Origin: JBDRDD01 sp043821115
GTDB lineage: Bacteria; CAYTYR01; UBA6262; DAOVJB01
NCBI GenBank assembly: GCA_043821115.1
Contig: JBDRDD010000003.1
Span: 1 to 24,717 of the forward strand
DNA length: 24,717 bases
Direction of reading: 5' to 3'
Positions within the stretch are counted from its first letter, which is position 1; each line of letters starts with the position of its first letter. The notes under the pieces are model-generated. The model was not told where the DNA came from, searched no databases, and worked only from the letters and a program-made list of their open reading frames with translations. The position numbers and the translations under genes were made by a program. Positions 22,201 to 24,717 of the stretch are shown one piece after another.

Positions 22201-23151
22201 ATGTACAGGGAAAAGATCAGGGTACTTGACTGCACCATCCGTGACGGGGGACTCATAAACAACCACGACTTCGAGCCCGGATTCGTGAGGGAAGTCTACA
22301 AGGCGATTTCCGCAGCCGGTGTTGATTACATTGAACTAGGCTACAGGAACTCCTCGAAGCTTTTCTCAAGCGATGAATACGGGCTTTGGAAGTTCTCGAC
22401 CGATGAGGAGATAAAAAAGGTAATTGACGGTGTAGAGTCAAATACCAAGATCTCCTTGATGGTTGATGTCGGCCGTGTTGAACTCGATGACATAAAACCA
22501 AAGTCAGAGAGCCCGGTTGATATGTTCAGGGTTGCTTCCTACGTCAAGGATGTTGACAAGGCAATACACATGGTGAACAGTTTCCATGATAAGGGCTACG
22601 AGACCACCATAAACATCATGGCCATATCGCGCGACCAGGGGCCGGAGCTGGAAGAAGCCCTGCAGCAGCTCGAGGAAGAGGCCAGGGTGGATGTGGTCTA
22701 TATTGTTGACAGTTTCGGCGCTCTTTACCAGGAGCCTGTCGAACACCTGGTTAAACTCGCCAGGAAGATCCTCAAGACCAAGGAGATCGGTTTTCACGGG
22801 CACACCCACCAGCAGCTCGCGTTCGGGAACACCATAGAGGCTATCATACATGACGCGAATTACCTTGACGCGACTGTTTTCGGAATAGGCCGCGCGGCAG
22901 GAAACTGTCCGCTGGAGCTTTTAATCGGTTTTCTTAAGAATCCGAAGTTCGACATAAGGCCTGTACTGGATTTGATATCAAAGGAGCTTGTGCCTCTGAG
23001 GGACCAGATAGAGTGGGGCTACATTATACCCTATGCCATAGCCGGCATGATGAACGAGCACCCACGTGCTGCCATGGCTCTTAGAAAAACAGAGAAAAAG
23101 GAAAACTACCGCGAGTTTTACGAGAGCCTGACTAACACAGGGCTTGATTGA
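22201..23151 (+). CDS. DRE-TIM-fold aldolase/metallolyase (4-hydroxy-2-oxovalerate aldolase-like)
   Basis: A 316-residue TIM-barrel protein of the HMGL-like superfamily. The first strand gives LDCTIRDGG with Arg14-Asp15, matching the D-R-E core. Metal ligands are His199 and His201 in GFHGHTH, and FGIGRAAGNCPLE corresponds to the GxGRxAGNxxLE segment. The usual H-x-H-N-D/N loop here reads HGHTHQQLAFGNT, so the substrate-side residues differ from DmpG. DmpG-type aldolases yield pyruvate and an aldehyde passed to a dehydrogenase (DmpF), but no such dehydrogenase is adjacent. Similar stand-alone proteins are generally annotated only as aldolase-domain. A second aldolase and a tautomerase follow, suggesting a 2-oxo-acid pathway. 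Confidence 0.83.
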   Translation: MYREKIRVLDCTIRDGGLINNHDFEPGFVREVYKAISAAGVDYIELGYRNSSKLFSSDEYGLWKFSTDEEIKKVIDGVESNTKISLMVDVGRVELDDIKPKSESPVDMFRVASYVKDVDKAIHMVNSFHDKGYETTINIMAISRDQGPELEEALQQLEEEARVDVVYIVDSFGALYQEPVEHLVKLARKILKTKEIGFHGHTHQQLAFGNTIEAIIHDANYLDATVFGIGRAAGNCPLELLIGFLKNPKFDIRPVLDLISKELVPLRDQIEWGYIIPYAIAGMMNEHPRAAMALRKTEKKENYREFYESLTNTGLD

Positions 23152-23162
23152 GGGATCTTGCA

Positions 23163-23786
23163 ATGGATATTTCGCGTTTCAGGAAACTCCCGCTCATGGG
23201 TATAATGCGGGGTGTGCCTGCCGAAGCCGCAGAGCCTGTTTGCGAGGCCGTGGTTGAATCAGGCCTTGAGACTCTCGAGGTCGCAATGAACACGCCTGAT
23301 GCGCCCGAGGTATTAAGGCGCATGGTCAAGGCCGCTGGGGAAAGGCTTACAATCGGCGCGGGTACGGTTATAAATGAGAAGACCCTTCATGCGGCGCTTG
23401 AATGCGGGGCTACTTTTATAGTCCTGCCGGTTGTTGTCCCGGAGGTTGTATCGCATTGCGTGAGACAGAAAATACCGGTGTTCCCGGGGGCTCTTACGCC
23501 TTCTGAGATATACAGGGCGGCATCATGCGGCGCGACCATGGTGAAGGTCTTTCCGGCCAGGTGCTTTGGGCCCGACTATTTTAGAGAAATAAAAGGGCCG
23601 CTCAATGATATAGATCTCTTGGCTTGTGGCGGGGTGGGAAGCGATAATATAAGATCTTTCTTTAACGCGGGTGCCTCTGCTGTTGCTTTCGGAGGACGCG
23701 CGTTTCGCAAAGACTGGATAGAAAAGAAAGAGTTTAGCCGCATAACTGATTATATTAAGGCTCTCATAGAAGCCTTTAGAAAATAG
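23163..23786 (+). CDS. KDPG/KDPGal-type 2-keto-3-deoxy-phosphoaldonate aldolase
   Basis: A 207-residue class I aldolase of the Eda/DgoA family. I use ATG 23163 with GAGGGA upstream and not TTG 23148. Schiff-base Lys128 is in MVKVFPA and general-base Glu39 is in LEVAMNTP. GAGTV, FPGALTPSE and ACGGV are standard barrel motifs. The residue four after the glutamate is Asn, as in DgoA-type enzymes (E-x-x-x-N-S-P), where Eda has Arg. FGPDYFREIKGPL also resembles DgoA. Cleavage would give pyruvate and glyceraldehyde 3-phosphate from KDPG or KDPGal. No kinase or dehydratase genes are adjacent, so the real substrate is open. Confidence 0.9.
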   Translation: MDISRFRKLPLMGIMRGVPAEAAEPVCEAVVESGLETLEVAMNTPDAPEVLRRMVKAAGERLTIGAGTVINEKTLHAALECGATFIVLPVVVPEVVSHCVRQKIPVFPGALTPSEIYRAASCGATMVKVFPARCFGPDYFREIKGPLNDIDLLACGGVGSDNIRSFFNAGASAVAFGGRAFRKDWIEKKEFSRITDYIKALIEAFRK

Positions 23787-23799
23787 AGAAGGAGCACTT

Positions 23800-23985
23800 A
23801 TGCCGATTGTTACCATTGAGATGTTCGAAGGAAGAAGCGTCGAGCAGAAGAAGAAGACGGCAAAGGAAGTGACCAAAGTTGTCGCTGGTGGTGTGGGATG
23901 CACGGAGAATGATGTCATAGTGCTTTTTCGCGATATCCCGAAGCAGAACTGGGCTATGGGCGGAGAGCTTGCCAGCGAGAAGTAG
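23800..23985 (+). CDS. 4-oxalocrotonate tautomerase-like protein
   Basis: A 61-residue tautomerase-superfamily subunit. Removal of Met exposes the catalytic Pro1 (PIVTIEMFEGR), Arg11 is conserved, and the C-terminus WAMGGELASEK matches the family end. By ungapped alignment with Pseudomonas 4-OT from memory, Arg39 is replaced by Ile and Phe50 by Trp, so classical 4-oxalocrotonate chemistry is doubtful. Small hexameric family members interconvert enol and keto forms of 2-oxo acids. A GAAGGAG ribosome site lies before the ATG. It follows the KDPG-type aldolase by 13 bases and is probably in the same operon. Confidence 0.9.
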   Translation: MPIVTIEMFEGRSVEQKKKTAKEVTKVVAGGVGCTENDVIVLFRDIPKQNWAMGGELASEK

Positions 23986-24011
23986 GAAGTCCCCGTAGGA
24001 GGTATATATCC

Positions 24012-24203
24012 GTGATAAAGATATACAGGTGGGTGATATATTCCGGGTGGGCTACTTTTGTTTTCCTTGCGGCTACGGCAGTGATTGGGATTACCAGGCT
24101 TAATTTCGCGCTGCACAAGTTGTTCGGGATACTGACTTTTGTGGCGGCTGTTGTACATGTAGCGCTTGCTATATACAAATCAAGGCTCATGAAAAGGAGT
24201 TAG
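24012..24203 (+). CDS. Tiny two-helix membrane protein with H-x13-H pair
   Basis: A 63-residue protein starting at GTG 24012 after a strong GTAGGAGGT ribosome site. Helix 1 spans about residues 8-27 and helix 2 about 33-55, with a short Arg-containing loop and a basic C-terminus (YKSRLMKRS). Helix 2 contains His35 and His49 separated by exactly 13 residues, the spacing seen in heme-binding helices of b-type cytochromes and ferric-reductase-like proteins. Helix 1 contains no histidine, so heme binding would need an oligomer. It could belong to the poorly defined DUF4405-like cytochromes. The next gene, for an exported superoxide-reductase-like protein, begins 3 bases after its stop. Confidence 0.7.
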   Translation: MIKIYRWVIYSGWATFVFLAATAVIGITRLNFALHKLFGILTFVAAVVHVALAIYKSRLMKRS

Positions 24204-24205
24204 TT

Positions 24206-24538
24206 ATGAGAAAAGTACTTATTGCGGTCGCAGCTGTTGTTCTTTTTGCCAACACGGCGCTCGCTCATCCGCCGTTAAATGTGGACATCAAGCAGACAAA
24301 AACCATGATAAACGTTACGGTCAATCATCCGGTCGGCGATCCCAAAACACACTACATAGGAAGAATAGAGGTCATGGTGAACGACAATAAAGTGATTACG
24401 CAGAGATTCTTCATGCAGACCGGCAATGTGCAGATAGCCGTCTATAACATACCTTCAATCAAAAAAGGCGACAAGCTCATGGTGAGGGCTTACTGCAACA
24501 AGTCCGGCGACCTAACCAATATGATACAGGCAAAGTAA
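24206..24538 (+). CDS. Exported superoxide-reductase-like (desulfoferrodoxin-domain) protein with altered iron ligands
   Basis: A 110-residue protein with a Sec signal peptide ending ALA|HPPL, so the mature protein would begin with histidine. The body resembles the SORL domain: a VNHPVGDPKTHYIGRIEV segment (His41, His49) and a late MVRAYCNKSG segment with Cys97. In classical superoxide reductases the last motif is C-N-x-H-G; here Ser100 replaces that histidine, and the H-to-H spacing is two residues longer. It may bind iron differently or serve another redox role. The ribosome site AAAGGAG sits within the end of the preceding membrane-protein gene. There is no rubredoxin-like (desulforedoxin) domain. 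Confidence 0.78.
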   Translation: MRKVLIAVAAVVLFANTALAHPPLNVDIKQTKTMINVTVNHPVGDPKTHYIGRIEVMVNDNKVITQRFFMQTGNVQIAVYNIPSIKKGDKLMVRAYCNKSGDLTNMIQAK

Positions 24539-24555
24539 TGTGAGGGGGAATTTTT

Positions 24556-24717
24556 ATGGATATTTACGTATGTGATGCCGGTGTATTCGGCTCATACGGG
24601 TGGGGCGGCGGTGCGACTGCGCAGATAACAAAGCTCCTGAAAGAGAACGGCATAAACACCATGGCCGATGAGCTCAAAGTCCAGTATGTTCCAAATGAAG
24701 AGGAAATAAAACGCTCC
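24556..24717 (+). CDS. Start of an FprA-flavodoxin-like protein, cut by the window end
   Basis: At least 54 codons, continuing past the window. A GAGGGGGA ribosome site precedes ATG 24556, and an in-frame TGA at 24541 excludes an upstream extension. The sequence GVFGSYGWGGGAT and the following helix and YVPNEEEIK strongly resemble the late part of the flavodoxin domain in FprA-type flavodiiron proteins. In FprA that motif lies roughly 300 residues or more into the protein, after a metallo-beta-lactamase domain. Here it comes about ten residues after the start. The gene is either an N-terminally deleted remnant or a small domain protein. It fits an oxygen-defence context with the preceding superoxide-reductase-like gene. 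Confidence 0.7.
   Translation, partial: MDIYVCDAGVFGSYGWGGGATAQITKLLKENGINTMADELKVQYVPNEEEIKRS

Overview
This window looks like chromosomal DNA of a Gram-negative, probably anaerobic or redox-versatile bacterium. It encodes a TolC-type outer-membrane factor with an RND pump, a lipoprotein, a type IV pilin-like protein, a Tat system and a periplasmic molybdenum/tungsten respiratory enzyme. Base and codon use (many ATA, AGG and AGA codons) and the gene mix would suit a candidate phylum such as Omnitrophota or a Desulfobacterota relative. That is an impression, not a demonstrated assignment. I see no rRNA, tRNA, CRISPR array, integrase or insertion sequence.

Block 1 (1-10504, all plus strand, gaps of at most about 40 bases) is a self-contained molybdoenzyme respiration module. 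It holds the end of a 4Fe-4S subunit, an NrfD/PsrC quinone-interacting membrane subunit, a Tat-exported PsrA/PhsA-like catalytic subunit, a TorD-like chaperone, TatA and TatC. Cofactor genes follow: mobA, moaA, moaC, a MOSC protein and a mogA/moaB-type gene. A solo half-size chromate-transporter protein comes next, then a two-component pair whose kinase carries a RegB-like GGxxNPF motif. The export system, the cofactor enzymes, the chaperone and a likely redox sensor thus sit beside their client enzyme. moaD, moaE and moeA are not in the window.

Block 2 (10586-14558, plus) starts at a strong promoter embedded in a perfect inverted repeat. It encodes a PEBP-family protein, a small holin-annotated-type membrane protein, DeoC, a PPC/DUF296 protein, a response regulator fused through helical repeats to a CheX-like phosphatase domain, and a YiiX-like lipoprotein that has lost its catalytic cysteine. 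A bidirectional terminator ends it. Block 3 (14574-16148, minus) holds an unknown secreted protein and a lone pseudopilin, each with terminator signals.

Block 4 (16262-21835, plus) has an SDR oxidoreductase with its own promoter, then a tolC-RND pair under a second promoter that is overlapped by an operator-like palindrome. No periplasmic adaptor gene is present. Block 5 (21934-24717, plus) holds a 78-residue unknown protein, a DRE-TIM aldolase, a KDPG/KDPGal-type aldolase and a 4-oxalocrotonate-tautomerase-like protein. After these come a 63-residue two-helix membrane protein with an H-x13-H pair, an exported superoxide-reductase-like protein with altered iron ligands, and the start of a gene that resembles only the end of an FprA flavodiiron protein. 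The last three genes are the most interesting candidate for an undescribed small redox system.
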